A DNA stretch of 6,675 nt, from positions 1 to 6,675 of the forward strand of contig JANXXW010000089.1 of the NCBI GenBank assembly GCA_025350425.1, read 5' to 3'. The position numbers were made by a program, and so were the translations under genes. A model generated the notes under the pieces. It saw only the letters and a program-made list of their open reading frames with translations. It searched no databases and was not told the origin of the DNA. Numbering within the stretch: position 1 is the stretch's first letter; the number at the start of each line of letters is the position of its first letter. This document shows, in pieces, positions 1 to 5,683 of the stretch. Origin of the DNA: Rhodospirillales bacterium (GTDB lineage Bacteria > Pseudomonadota > Alphaproteobacteria > Acetobacterales > Acetobacteraceae).

Positions 1-546
1 AGGAGGCATGTCGTCATAAGCCACAACCGCGGCTGGCATATGGTCGAGATTTGCTTCCGCGTTATCGTAGCGCAGCAGCTTATCGATCGCGATGACGTAG
101 AGTGCACCGCCCTGGAAGGCGATGCCGGTGGGCATGTTCAGCCCCTTCAGGATCGTCTTGACCGTATGCTTGCCGTTCTGATCGGTCACGGCATAAACAT
201 TGGTCGCGTTGAAGGAACCGACGAACAGAGTGCCGTCGTCACCCCAGGCCATTTGCCGCGCCTCGGGCAAGCCAGAGGCATAGACTTCAATCTTGAAGCC
301 GGCCGGCAGCTTGATGTTCTTGAGGTTGGTCTGGAGTTCGGCGAGAGGCGTCGGGGTAGCAGGGCCGACCGGCGGTGCAAGGCCCTTCTGGGCAGCCGTT
401 TCGTCGCCGAGGAACCAGTCCGGCGGCGGATGCTGCCAGAAGCTGGACTTGCTGCTGTCATAGCTTTTCATGTCAGCTGCCTGGACCGAGCCAAACAGGC
501 AAGTTGCTGCGATGGCAAGCGACGCAATAATAACCTTGTCATGCAT
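1..546 (-). CDS. PQQ-dependent sugar dehydrogenase / sorbosone dehydrogenase-like protein, exported, N-terminal part
   Basis: An open frame of 182 codons runs from an ATG at 546 to the window edge with no stop, so the C-terminal half or more is missing (the family is usually about 400-450 residues). Residues 1-23 form a Sec-type signal peptide: a Lys near the N-terminus, a hydrophobic core (VIIASLAIAATCLFG) and cleavage after VQA, giving a periplasmic protein. Residues 24-78 are a Pro/Ala-rich linker. From about residue 80 the phrases LPAGFKIEVYASGLPEAR, MAWGDDGTLFVGS, GLNMPTGIAF and GGALYV match the first blades of the glucose/sorbosone dehydrogenase six-bladed propeller. Family members oxidise sugars or aldehydes, usually with PQQ, in the periplasm. 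Substrate and PQQ residues lie outside the window. No good Shine-Dalgarno precedes the ATG; an in-frame GTG at 564 would add six residues including two lysines and is a credible alternative start. Family call fairly secure, substrate unknown. Confidence 0.85.
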   Translation of the reverse strand, partial: MHDKVIIASLAIAATCLFGSVQAADMKSYDSSKSSFWQHPPPDWFLGDETAAQKGLAPPVGPATPTPLAELQTNLKNIKLPAGFKIEVYASGLPEARQMAWGDDGTLFVGSFNATNVYAVTDQNGKHTVKTILKGLNMPTGIAFQGGALYVIAIDKLLRYDNAEANLDHMPAAVVAYDDMPP

Positions 547-587
547 CTGTGATTTTACTTTCACGCTCGTCTGTTCCGTTCCCAACG

Positions 588-605
588 CGCGGCTTAATTG
601 CCGCG
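588..605. repeat. GC-rich inverted repeat upstream of the sugar dehydrogenase gene
   Basis: CGCGGC and GCCGCG form a perfect 6-bp stem around an AT-only 6-base loop. It sits 41 bases upstream of the dehydrogenase ATG. No T-run follows on either strand, so it is not an obvious intrinsic terminator. It could be an operator or a structure in the 5' untranslated RNA; function is inference only. Confidence 0.5.
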
Positions 606-619
606 TCAATCTAACAAGA

Positions 620-859
620 TCATGATTCAACGCCTTCTGGCAAGAACTGAGCGAGCGATCGCCAAATAAAGAAACTCAGATCTTGTTGAAAGCCCCAAAC
701 TGCGACATTGGATAAGTCTACAGCAAAGTCAGACTGCGCCCACACGTCGTCATCGCCCGAGATGGTGTGAATTTGCCGCTTGCTCATCACCGCGGTCATA
801 CCGCTGCCAACCAGAATCACGCTGGTGTTCCAGTGACCCAAACAACGTCTCAACTGCAA
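620..859 (-). CDS. Doubtful small hypothetical ORF
   Basis: This is a 79-codon frame that opens with TTG at 859. In-frame ATG codons at 799 and 787 would give about 59 or 55 residues. The product is not recognised: it is mildly basic at the N-terminus, rich in aromatic residues near the C-terminus (VAVWGFQQDLSFFIWRSL), and has no clear membrane segment or motif. None of the possible starts has a convincing ribosome-binding site. It lies in a degenerate stretch beside a transposase remnant, so it may be a decayed fragment or a chance frame. Confidence 0.15.
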   Translation of the reverse strand: MQLRRCLGHWNTSVILVGSGMTAVMSKRQIHTISGDDDVWAQSDFAVDLSNVAVWGFQQDLSFFIWRSLAQFLPEGVES

Positions 860-1017
860 CGTTGCTAAGTAGGCGATGAAGTCCGTACGCTAAATATTAT
901 TCTTCTGTCCGGTATACGTCATTCTGGGATCATGTCCCGAGCGGCGGTGTGGCGACGACGTTGCTGAGCAGAGTTAACTGCTCGTTCAGGCTGCCAGGGA
1001 CCGCGGGCTGACTCTGA
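860..1017. other. Non-coding stretch, AT-rich around 888-905, with a small inverted repeat
   Basis: No coding frame can be supported here. There is a locally AT-rich segment near 888-905. A perfect 6-bp inverted repeat, GAGCAG and CTGCTC around six bases, lies at 966-983. With the neighbouring transposase remnant this reads as a decayed accessory segment. Confidence 0.4.
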
Positions 1018-1182
1018 GTTCCGCTAATTTCCGAGCAGGATCGCTTCCTTCAGTACATCGATGAATACGCCGTAGAAGCTGCGGACAACGTGCTGGATCA
1101 GCAATTCGAGACCACGGCACCGAACCCGAGATGGGTCACCGACTTCACCGACATCTGGGCGGCCATCGTGGCGCTGCGCTAA
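1018..1182 (+). pseudogene. IS3-family transposase (OrfB) remnant
   Basis: The plus-strand frame is open from 1018 (after a TGA at 1015-1017) to a TAA at 1180-1182, 54 codons with no plausible start. Its second half contains ADNVLDQQF, then TAPNPRWVTDFTDIW. These match the beginning of the DDE integrase core of IS3-family OrfB proteins, where phrases such as A-D-N-x-L-D-R-x-F and APNxxWVTDFTYI surround the first catalytic Asp (here in VTDFT). The similarity stops after the IW and the frame ends eight codons later. Most of OrfB and all of OrfA are therefore missing, and the fragment cannot encode an active transposase. The residues before ADNVLD are not clearly IS3-like and may mark another junction. 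Family assignment is by recognised motifs only. Confidence 0.7.
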
Positions 1183-1191
1183 ACTCGCAGC
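1173..1191 (-). terminator. Possible hairpin after the oxidoreductase gene
   Basis: GCTGCG and CGCAGC form a perfect 6-bp GC-rich stem with a 7-base loop, 14 bases past the stop codon of the minus-strand oxidoreductase. No T-run follows on the minus strand, so it is at best a weak or Rho-assisted terminator or an RNA-end stabiliser. It overlaps the last codons of the IS3 remnant. Confidence 0.3.
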
Positions 1192-1205
1192 AGCTCAAAC
1201 CCTCC

Positions 1206-2546
1206 TTAGGCCACGAGTTCTGGTTGATACGCTGCTAGCGGCTTGGGCGAGAACATGCGCTCCATTTTCTGGCGGATCTCCACGGCGACACCGGTCATCG
1301 GTTGTACGTCGCCCCAGCGCACGACTTCGCCGGACGATACCGGGCGCACCACACGGACATGGTGCGCAAGCCCGATCGGCAGGGCCGTTGTTGCAAGACT
1401 CGCCGCGGCGGGCATCAAGCGGCCCCACACCGTGTAACCACCCTCCCCGTCCAGCATGTCGCCAACGGCCAACGCACGTTTGGCGACGGCGACCACGTCT
1501 CCCCGGAAATCGCGGGCCTGACCGGTCGGCTCGTTCCGGAGTGCGGCAGAAAGGACCGAGATATTCAGCTCGAGACCAATCAGGTGATAAGGCTTGTACA
1601 TCGCAGCATAGCGGCCGGTGCTGTCGGTTTTCATACCGTATTGCCGGAAGCAAGCCGCGGCGTAATCGTTGGAGGCTTCAAGCACAACGTAGACACCCCA
1701 ACGGAGGTCACGAAATACTGGACGACCGTCGCGCTCCAGGCACGACACGACTTCGACCATTCCGGCGCTCTCAAGCTGACCGCCCGCTTCCCGGGGCCGC
1801 ATGATGTGCGGCAGGTCATCGACGCCGCAAGCTGGAAAGGCCAGACCATGTTGGGGGACATCGAGACCAGTCGCGTTGGCGATGGCCGCCATCTCGATGG
1901 CGGACTTAGTGCCGTCGAGGAATGAGTTGAACATTTGTGGATTCATCCCGGCGGCACGCGCTGCTGCCGGTGTGAGCCCGTAATGCTCCCACACGTCGTC
2001 TGGTGTCACCGCGTGGTAGGCTGGCAAATACTTGGTCCCCTTGCCAGCAGCGACGACGCGAAATCCGCATGATCGTGCCCAATCGACCAATTCAGCGGTC
2101 AACGCAGGTTGATCGCCATAGGCCATCGAATAGACCACGCCCGCACTCCGCGCCTCCTGCGCGAGCAGCGGGCCGGCAAGCGCGTCGGCTTCGACATTGA
2201 CCATGACGATGTGCTTGCCGGCTGCGATCGCGGCAAGGGCATGGACGATACCAACCGCGGGATTGCCCGTGGCCTCCACCACCACGTCGACGTCGTCACG
2301 GCCGATAAGTGCCGCTCCATCCTCGGTGAACAACGTTCTGCCAATATGATCCTCATCCCAACCAACGGTGCGACAGGCGTCGCGGGCACGCTGCGGGTTG
2401 AGATCGGCGATGCCAACAACGACGAGACCGGGAGTGAATGGCACTTGCGCCAGGAACATCGAGCCGAACTTGCCGGCGCCGATCAGCCCGACACGGACCG
2501 GCCTGCCGGAGTCAAGACGTGCCGCCAGGAGCGTGTGCAGGTTCAT
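1206..2546 (-). CDS. NAD(P)-dependent oxidoreductase, homoserine-dehydrogenase-like with C-terminal SAF domain
   Basis: The 446-residue cytoplasmic protein opens with a Rossmann fold: beta strand then GAGKFG at residues 23-28 (GxGxxG), Asp48 in GIADLN at the end of the second strand (favouring NAD), and VVEATGNP at 89-96. The middle part (about 140-330) would carry catalysis and oligomerisation and includes YGDQPALTAELVDWA, GKGTKYLPAYHAVTPD and YKPYHLIGLELNISV. Residues about 350-425 (from DVVAVAKRALAVGDML through GEVVRWGDV) resemble an SAF domain. This order is typical of predicted homoserine-dehydrogenase-like proteins with an SAF domain (COG4091). Members occur in sugar and amino-acid catabolic loci and few have a proven reaction; true homoserine dehydrogenases lack the SAF part. 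The gene lies 33 bp downstream of the dioxygenase on the same strand, so the two are probably one transcript. Its own Shine-Dalgarno is poor, which suggests translational coupling. Fold confident, substrate unknown. Confidence 0.88.
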   Translation of the reverse strand: MNLHTLLAARLDSGRPVRVGLIGAGKFGSMFLAQVPFTPGLVVVGIADLNPQRARDACRTVGWDEDHIGRTLFTEDGAALIGRDDVDVVVEATGNPAVGIVHALAAIAAGKHIVMVNVEADALAGPLLAQEARSAGVVYSMAYGDQPALTAELVDWARSCGFRVVAAGKGTKYLPAYHAVTPDDVWEHYGLTPAAARAAGMNPQMFNSFLDGTKSAIEMAAIANATGLDVPQHGLAFPACGVDDLPHIMRPREAGGQLESAGMVEVVSCLERDGRPVFRDLRWGVYVVLEASNDYAAACFRQYGMKTDSTGRYAAMYKPYHLIGLELNISVLSAALRNEPTGQARDFRGDVVAVAKRALAVGDMLDGEGGYTVWGRLMPAAASLATTALPIGLAHHVRVVRPVSSGEVVRWGDVQPMTGVAVEIRQKMERMFSPKPLAAYQPELVA

Positions 2547-2579
2547 GATGCGTAATCCGATTGCATAAGTGGTTGGCCG

Positions 2580-3380
2580 CTATTCCGCCGCCTGCCGGAA
2601 CGATCTGGCATACCGGACCAACGCGTCATCGGCTACTGTCTCGATCGGCGTGAAGTCGGTGTGCGCGATAAACTCGGCGCGGGTCGGGTGCCTGATGTAG
2701 TTTGAAACTGCGTTCAGCGTGAGATAGACGATCTTGCGCGGATAGGGCGTGATGTTTCCGGCCGAGCCATGCACGAGGTTGCCATGGAACATCAAAAGGC
2801 CACCCGGCTTGCCGACCGGGCTGACGATACCGCCCTCCTGGACGAGCCGCGTGACGGTCGTCTCATCGAGAGTCCAGAGTGGATAAGATGTCGTCTCGAG
2901 GTCATGCCGCGCATCCAGAGTGCCACCGGTAAAGCTACGGGGAACGAGCATGAGCGGACCGTTGATCGGCATCACCTCATCGAGGAACACGGCGATATTC
3001 ATCGCTCTCGGCTCAGGCATGCCGTCGTCACGCGCCCAGGTGCCGAAATCCTGGTGCCACTGCCAGACCTCGCCGGTGAACGCGGATTTCGCGTTGATCT
3101 TGTACTGATGCATGTACAGCTTCTCGCCGAAGATCTGTTCCACGGGATTGATCATCCGGGGATGCGCACCGAGCAGCCGGAACGCCTCGTTATAGGTATG
3201 GGCGGCGAAAGCAGTCCGTGGCGCGCCAGATTTTTCACGCCATATCTCAGGACGTTGCTCGGCATAAATGCCATTTGCTTCTACGCTCAGGATTGCGACT
3301 TCCTCCGGTGTGAAGAGTTCCGGTAGGAACAGGTAGCCCTCAGTGCGGAATTGTTCGAGTTGTTGTTCTGTGAGGTTCAT
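2580..3380 (-). CDS. Phytanoyl-CoA dioxygenase-family Fe(II)/2-oxoglutarate oxygenase, EctD / proline-hydroxylase-like
   Basis: The 266-residue cytoplasmic enzyme is expected to couple 2-oxoglutarate decarboxylation to hydroxylation of a small substrate. The facial triad is visible: His109 and Asp111 in WQWHQDFGTW, and His204 in LVHGSAGNITPYPR. Arg215 in the same stretch is the likely 2-oxoglutarate carboxylate ligand. DDGMPEPRAMNIAVFLDEV and NGPLMLVPRSF, plus NAVSNYIR near the C-terminus, resemble ectoine hydroxylase and bacterial trans-4-proline hydroxylases. The EctD-like WHxEDGMP stretch reads WARDDGMP here and no ectoine genes are nearby, so ectoine is unlikely. The frame extends 39 codons further upstream, but the ATG at 3380 is chosen because AGAGAGG lies seven bases before it and MNLTEQQLEQFRTEGYLFLP is the usual family N-terminus. 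It is first gene of the minus-strand pair, divergent from the GntR regulator. Substrate unknown; an amino acid or derivative is a guess. Confidence 0.88.
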   Translation of the reverse strand: MNLTEQQLEQFRTEGYLFLPELFTPEEVAILSVEANGIYAEQRPEIWREKSGAPRTAFAAHTYNEAFRLLGAHPRMINPVEQIFGEKLYMHQYKINAKSAFTGEVWQWHQDFGTWARDDGMPEPRAMNIAVFLDEVMPINGPLMLVPRSFTGGTLDARHDLETTSYPLWTLDETTVTRLVQEGGIVSPVGKPGGLLMFHGNLVHGSAGNITPYPRKIVYLTLNAVSNYIRHPTRAEFIAHTDFTPIETVADDALVRYARSFRQAAE

Positions 3381-3387
3381 CGTCGCG

Positions 3388-3395
3388 CCTCTCTT
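3388..3395 (-). promoter_or_regulatory. Ribosome-binding site deciding the dioxygenase start
   Basis: On the minus strand AAGAGAGG ends seven bases before the ATG at 3380. It is the only good Shine-Dalgarno near this frame and rules against the longer 305-codon reading. Confidence 0.75.
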
Positions 3396-3552
3396 GTTAT
3401 GATTTCGCCTTCGGACAACCACCGGCCTTACCTGAACAGGTGACGTCGCTTCCAGAGACTGTCTTGACGGGCTTGTAACAACCCCCGGACGCGGCATGAG
3501 ACCGTCCCCGGCATAATCGCTTCCCTGTGTTCTTTTTTACGTAGACGCGCTT

Positions 3553-3574
3553 GTATTTCGGAATACCGTATCCC
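3553..3574. promoter_or_regulatory. Candidate GntR operator: overlapping inverted repeats
   Basis: Two inverted repeats share a half-site. GTATT-TCGG-AATAC occupies 3553-3566 with perfect 5-bp arms, and GGAATAC-C-GTATCCC occupies 3560-3574 with 7-bp arms and one mismatch. The result is three GTAT/ATAC half-sites in 22 bases. FCD-type GntR regulators bind short AT-containing palindromes of this scale, and the regulator gene begins 66 bp away. The repeat overlaps the likely -10 region of the dioxygenase operon, which would suit repression. Binding is inference. Confidence 0.5.
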
Positions 3575-3589
3575 GGAGTTCAGCGTCAA
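3560..3589 (-). promoter_or_regulatory. Candidate sigma-70 promoter of the dioxygenase-oxidoreductase operon
   Basis: Read on the minus strand, TTGACG (3589-3584) is followed after 18 bases by TATTCC (3565-3560). The -35 box is strong and the -10 box weak, as expected for a regulated promoter. It would leave a leader of roughly 170 bases before the dioxygenase ATG. The overlap with the inverted repeats supports a controlled start site. Confidence 0.4.
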
Positions 3590-3639
3590 GCAGATAAGCC
3601 GCATCGCAAATCTCCATTTGTTCGCGTAGACATCTCCCC

Positions 3640-4317
3640 ATGAACCCCGTCGTGACTGCCCCAATTCTATTCGATGTCGTCTATCGTCGTCTCATGGACG
3701 CGATAATCGACTGCACCCTGCTTCCGGGGCAGCGGATCGTGCAGTTGGAACTGGCCACCCGGCTTGGCGTGTCGCGCGCGCCCGTAAGCCACGCTTTGCA
3801 GGTTCTCAAGCACCAGGGTCTGTTACAGGACACTGGCAAAAAGGGACTTGAAGTAGCGTCGATCGATCCGGGACGAGTGCGGGACTTCTATCAGGTGCGA
3901 GCCACGCTAGATGGATTTGCCGCGCGGATGGCAGGCGAGCGCGCAGCAGCCGGGCAACTCGCGAAGCAGGATGCCGACCATTTACGGCGGGTTTTCGCTG
4001 CCGGTCTTAATTTAGGAGACGAAACGGCGATGTCGCGGCGGGTTCAGGCGGATATTGATTTCCACCGTGCCGTTTATCGAGCTTCCGGCAATGGCGCGAT
4101 CGCTGAGGTGATGGATCCACTTTGGCCCCATATCCAGCGAGCGATGGTTTTGGTGCTGGAGGCAAACAAGCTTCGTAAGCAGGCTTGGCGCGATCATCGG
4201 CTGATTATGACGAGTATCCTGGCCGGTGATCCTACTTTGGCCGATAAAACCGCTTTTTCCCATGCTGTAAATGCAGGTAACGACACCGAAGCGCGGCTCC
4301 GTAAGTCGGGCGTCTAA
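3640..4317 (+). CDS. GntR-family transcriptional regulator, FCD (FadR-type) subfamily
   Basis: The 225-residue regulator has a winged helix-turn-helix at about residues 10-75 (VYRRLMDAIIDCTLLPGQRI, then LATRLGVSRAPVSHALQVL, then GLLQ) and an all-helical FCD ligand domain at about 80-218. FCD metal or ligand residues are visible: Asp138 and His142 in ADIDFHRAVYRASGN, His186 in DHRLIM and His208 in SHAVNAG. The length is normal. The recognition helix reads SRAPVSHAL rather than the common SRTPVREAL, so Arg and Glu are replaced by Ser and His, and DNA specificity probably differs from typical members. The ATG at 3640 is the only common start codon (ATG, GTG or TTG) between an upstream in-frame stop at 3595 and the conserved domain, although no Shine-Dalgarno precedes it. 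It is divergent from the dioxygenase operon and upstream of the ABC genes on the same strand, so it is the likely local regulator. Ligand unknown. Confidence 0.92.
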   Translation: MNPVVTAPILFDVVYRRLMDAIIDCTLLPGQRIVQLELATRLGVSRAPVSHALQVLKHQGLLQDTGKKGLEVASIDPGRVRDFYQVRATLDGFAARMAGERAAAGQLAKQDADHLRRVFAAGLNLGDETAMSRRVQADIDFHRAVYRASGNGAIAEVMDPLWPHIQRAMVLVLEANKLRKQAWRDHRLIMTSILAGDPTLADKTAFSHAVNAGNDTEARLRKSGV

Positions 4318-4322
4318 TAGAC

Positions 4323-4350
4323 GTCTCCGGCTGCACTTAGGCAGCGAGAC
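4323..4350 (+). terminator. Hairpin after the GntR regulator gene
   Basis: GTCTC pairs with GAGAC and GCTGC pairs with GCAGC, giving ten base pairs interrupted by a two-base bulge and closed by the loop ACTTAG. It begins five bases after the stop codon. There is no T-run after it, so it is a terminator-like structure rather than a clear intrinsic terminator. Confidence 0.4.
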
Positions 4351-4562
4351 AGTAGCGTTATCTACTTTTCCCGGTAACCCGGCCCGGCCGAGGGAGATGC
4401 GTTTCATCAGTTTGGTCCGGAACGCCGGGTCTTCACCGCCGACGGGCGTATGCATGGAGGCCGTAGGCCAGCGTAATTCTAGTTGCGCATTTCAAGGCCG
4501 GGAAAGATGCTGCCGGACCTCGTTTTCGGCTCCGTTGATTTTCCGAGCTGAAAAGGTTCGTT

Positions 4563-4592
4563 TGCAATGACGGGTATTGCACATTGCTTTTT
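4563..4592 (+). promoter_or_regulatory. Inverted repeat TGCAAT-N7-ATTGCA followed by T-run: operator or weak terminator
   Basis: TGCAAT (4563-4568) and ATTGCA (4576-4581) form a perfect 6-bp inverted repeat. A third ATTGC at 4583-4587 is followed directly by five T. Pairing GCAAT with this last copy would give a 5-bp stem next to a T-run, a weak terminator-like arrangement. Alternatively the symmetric pair is an operator for the transporter operon. The sequence does not decide between them. Confidence 0.35.
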
Positions 4593-4710
4593 CGTCACTT
4601 ACGGTTTGTGTGAAATATTCCAAATTTTGCCAAAACACTGCTTTTGAGTTGTGGATCAGCATGACAGCCATTCAGACTATACGCCGCCTGCGGGTCCCGG
4701 TTGATCGGAA

Positions 4711-4740
4711 TTGACGTCATCCATCGCACCGCAGCATAAA
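4711..4740 (+). promoter_or_regulatory. Candidate promoter directly upstream of the permease gene
   Basis: TTGACG (4711-4716) is followed after 18 bases by CATAAA (4735-4740). Initiation about seven or eight bases later would fall at or next to the GTG start at 4749, giving a transcript with essentially no leader. Two-box match only; chance occurrence is possible. Confidence 0.35.
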
Positions 4741-4748
4741 AAAACACT

Positions 4749-5672
4749 GTGAGCGGATACGTTACCCGGCGCATCCTCTCCATCTTCGGTCTGATGCTCG
4801 GCATCACCATCGTTGTATTTCTGATCATTCGCCTCATTCCCGGCGATCCCGCCATCGTGATGCTGGGCACGAACGCCGGCGATCCCGATCTCGTTGCCCG
4901 CCTTCACCAGCAGCTTGGCCTTGATCGCCCTATTTACGTGCAGTATTTTCTCTGGATCGGCGACGTGCTGCGGGGCAATTTCGGTTATTCCTACGGGCAG
5001 CAACAATCCGTCGCCTCGCTCCTGGCGGCGAACTTTCCGGCCACGATCCAACTGACGGTGGCCGGCTTGGCGATATCGCTTATCCTTGGCTCCATTATCG
5101 GCATTGCGGCGGCGGTACGGCGTAACAGCGGCCTGGACACCGCGGCGATGGGGATAGCGCTGACATTCATGTCCATCCCTAGTTTCTGGCTGGGCCTGTT
5201 GCTCATCCTGCTGTTCGCGGTTCAGCTCCCGTGGTTCGACGTCGTTGGCGGCACGTCGCTGAAAGGCCTCGTGCTGCCGGCCGTGACGCTGGGGCTGGGA
5301 AGCGCCGGGTTCAACGCGCGGTTCATCCGATCCAGTATCATCCAGGCTCAGGTACAGAAGTATGTGATTACGGCGCGCGCCAAGGGCACCACGCGGATGC
5401 AGGTGTTCCGCCGGCACGTGCTGCGCAACGCGATGTTGCCGTTGGTCACGATCGTGGGCTTTCAGGTCGGGCAGCTGTTGTCCGGCGCCGTCATTGTCGA
5501 GACGGTGTTCTCCCGGCCCGGTATCGGCCGCCTGTTGGTGCAGGGCATCCTGGCCAAGGACTATCTCACTGTTCAAGCGGTCGTTCTCATCATCGCCGTG
5601 ATCTATGCATTGGCCAACCTCGGCGTCGATCTGCTGTATCCTGTCCTTGATCCCCGCGTCGGGCAGCAATAG
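4749..5672 (+). CDS. ABC transporter permease, DppB/OppB family
   Basis: This 307-residue inner-membrane protein is one half of a Dpp/Opp-type (peptide/nickel/opine) ABC importer channel. The N-terminus YVTRRILSIFGLMLGITIVVF is the typical first membrane helix, followed by IIRLIPGDPA, the GNFGYSYGQ motif (77-84) and further helices near 100-122, 136-160, 172-190, 230-255 and 275-297. The EAA loop that contacts the ATPase is at 203-231, with YVITARAKGTTRMQVFRRH and LRNAMLP. GTG at 4749 is the only usable start, because an in-frame TAA lies four codons upstream. No Shine-Dalgarno is visible. The stop codon overlaps the ribosome-binding site of the next permease, so the two are co-translated. 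Family call secure; substrate not determined by sequence. Confidence 0.93.
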   Translation: MSGYVTRRILSIFGLMLGITIVVFLIIRLIPGDPAIVMLGTNAGDPDLVARLHQQLGLDRPIYVQYFLWIGDVLRGNFGYSYGQQQSVASLLAANFPATIQLTVAGLAISLILGSIIGIAAAVRRNSGLDTAAMGIALTFMSIPSFWLGLLLILLFAVQLPWFDVVGGTSLKGLVLPAVTLGLGSAGFNARFIRSSIIQAQVQKYVITARAKGTTRMQVFRRHVLRNAMLPLVTIVGFQVGQLLSGAVIVETVFSRPGIGRLLVQGILAKDYLTVQAVVLIIAVIYALANLGVDLLYPVLDPRVGQQ

Positions 5673-5675
5673 GAG
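5671..5675 (+). promoter_or_regulatory. Ribosome-binding site of the second permease, overlapping the stop of the first
   Basis: AGGAG begins inside the TAG stop (5670-5672) of the first permease and lies eight bases before the ATG at 5684. This tight layout supports translational coupling. Confidence 0.8.
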
Positions 5676-5683
5676 CCGGGACG

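Larger units (their letters stand above)
4318..4748. other. 431-bp intergenic region between regulator and transporter genes
   Basis: No gene can be supported here. Frames that cross it overlap the regulator, lack ribosome-binding sites and resemble nothing recognised. The region holds a hairpin directly after the regulator stop, an inverted repeat followed by a T-run near 4563-4592, and a candidate promoter just before the permease start. Bases from about 4588 to 4660 are clearly more AT-rich than the neighbouring genes. Confidence 0.6.

Noticed and set aside
40..552. Plus-strand frame of 170 codons
   Set aside because: It is antisense to the sugar dehydrogenase, which has a signal peptide and family motifs on the minus strand.
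966..983. GAGCAG/CTGCTC inverted repeat as an insertion-sequence end
   Set aside because: No matching partner repeat or flanking target duplication was found in the window, so it cannot be called an IS terminus.
1302..1925. Plus-strand frame of 207 codons
   Set aside because: It is antisense to the SAF-domain dehydrogenase, whose domain motifs are unmistakable.
2769..3326. Plus-strand frame of 185 codons
   Set aside because: It is antisense to the dioxygenase and lacks recognisable features.
3381..3497. N-terminal 39-codon extension of the dioxygenase
   Set aside because: The extension is Arg/Pro/Val-rich and unlike family N-termini. The internal ATG at 3380 has a good Shine-Dalgarno and begins the conserved sequence.
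4271..4570. Plus-strand frame of 99 codons overlapping the end of the regulator gene
   Set aside because: It starts inside the regulator, has no ribosome-binding site and gives an unrecognisable low-complexity product.
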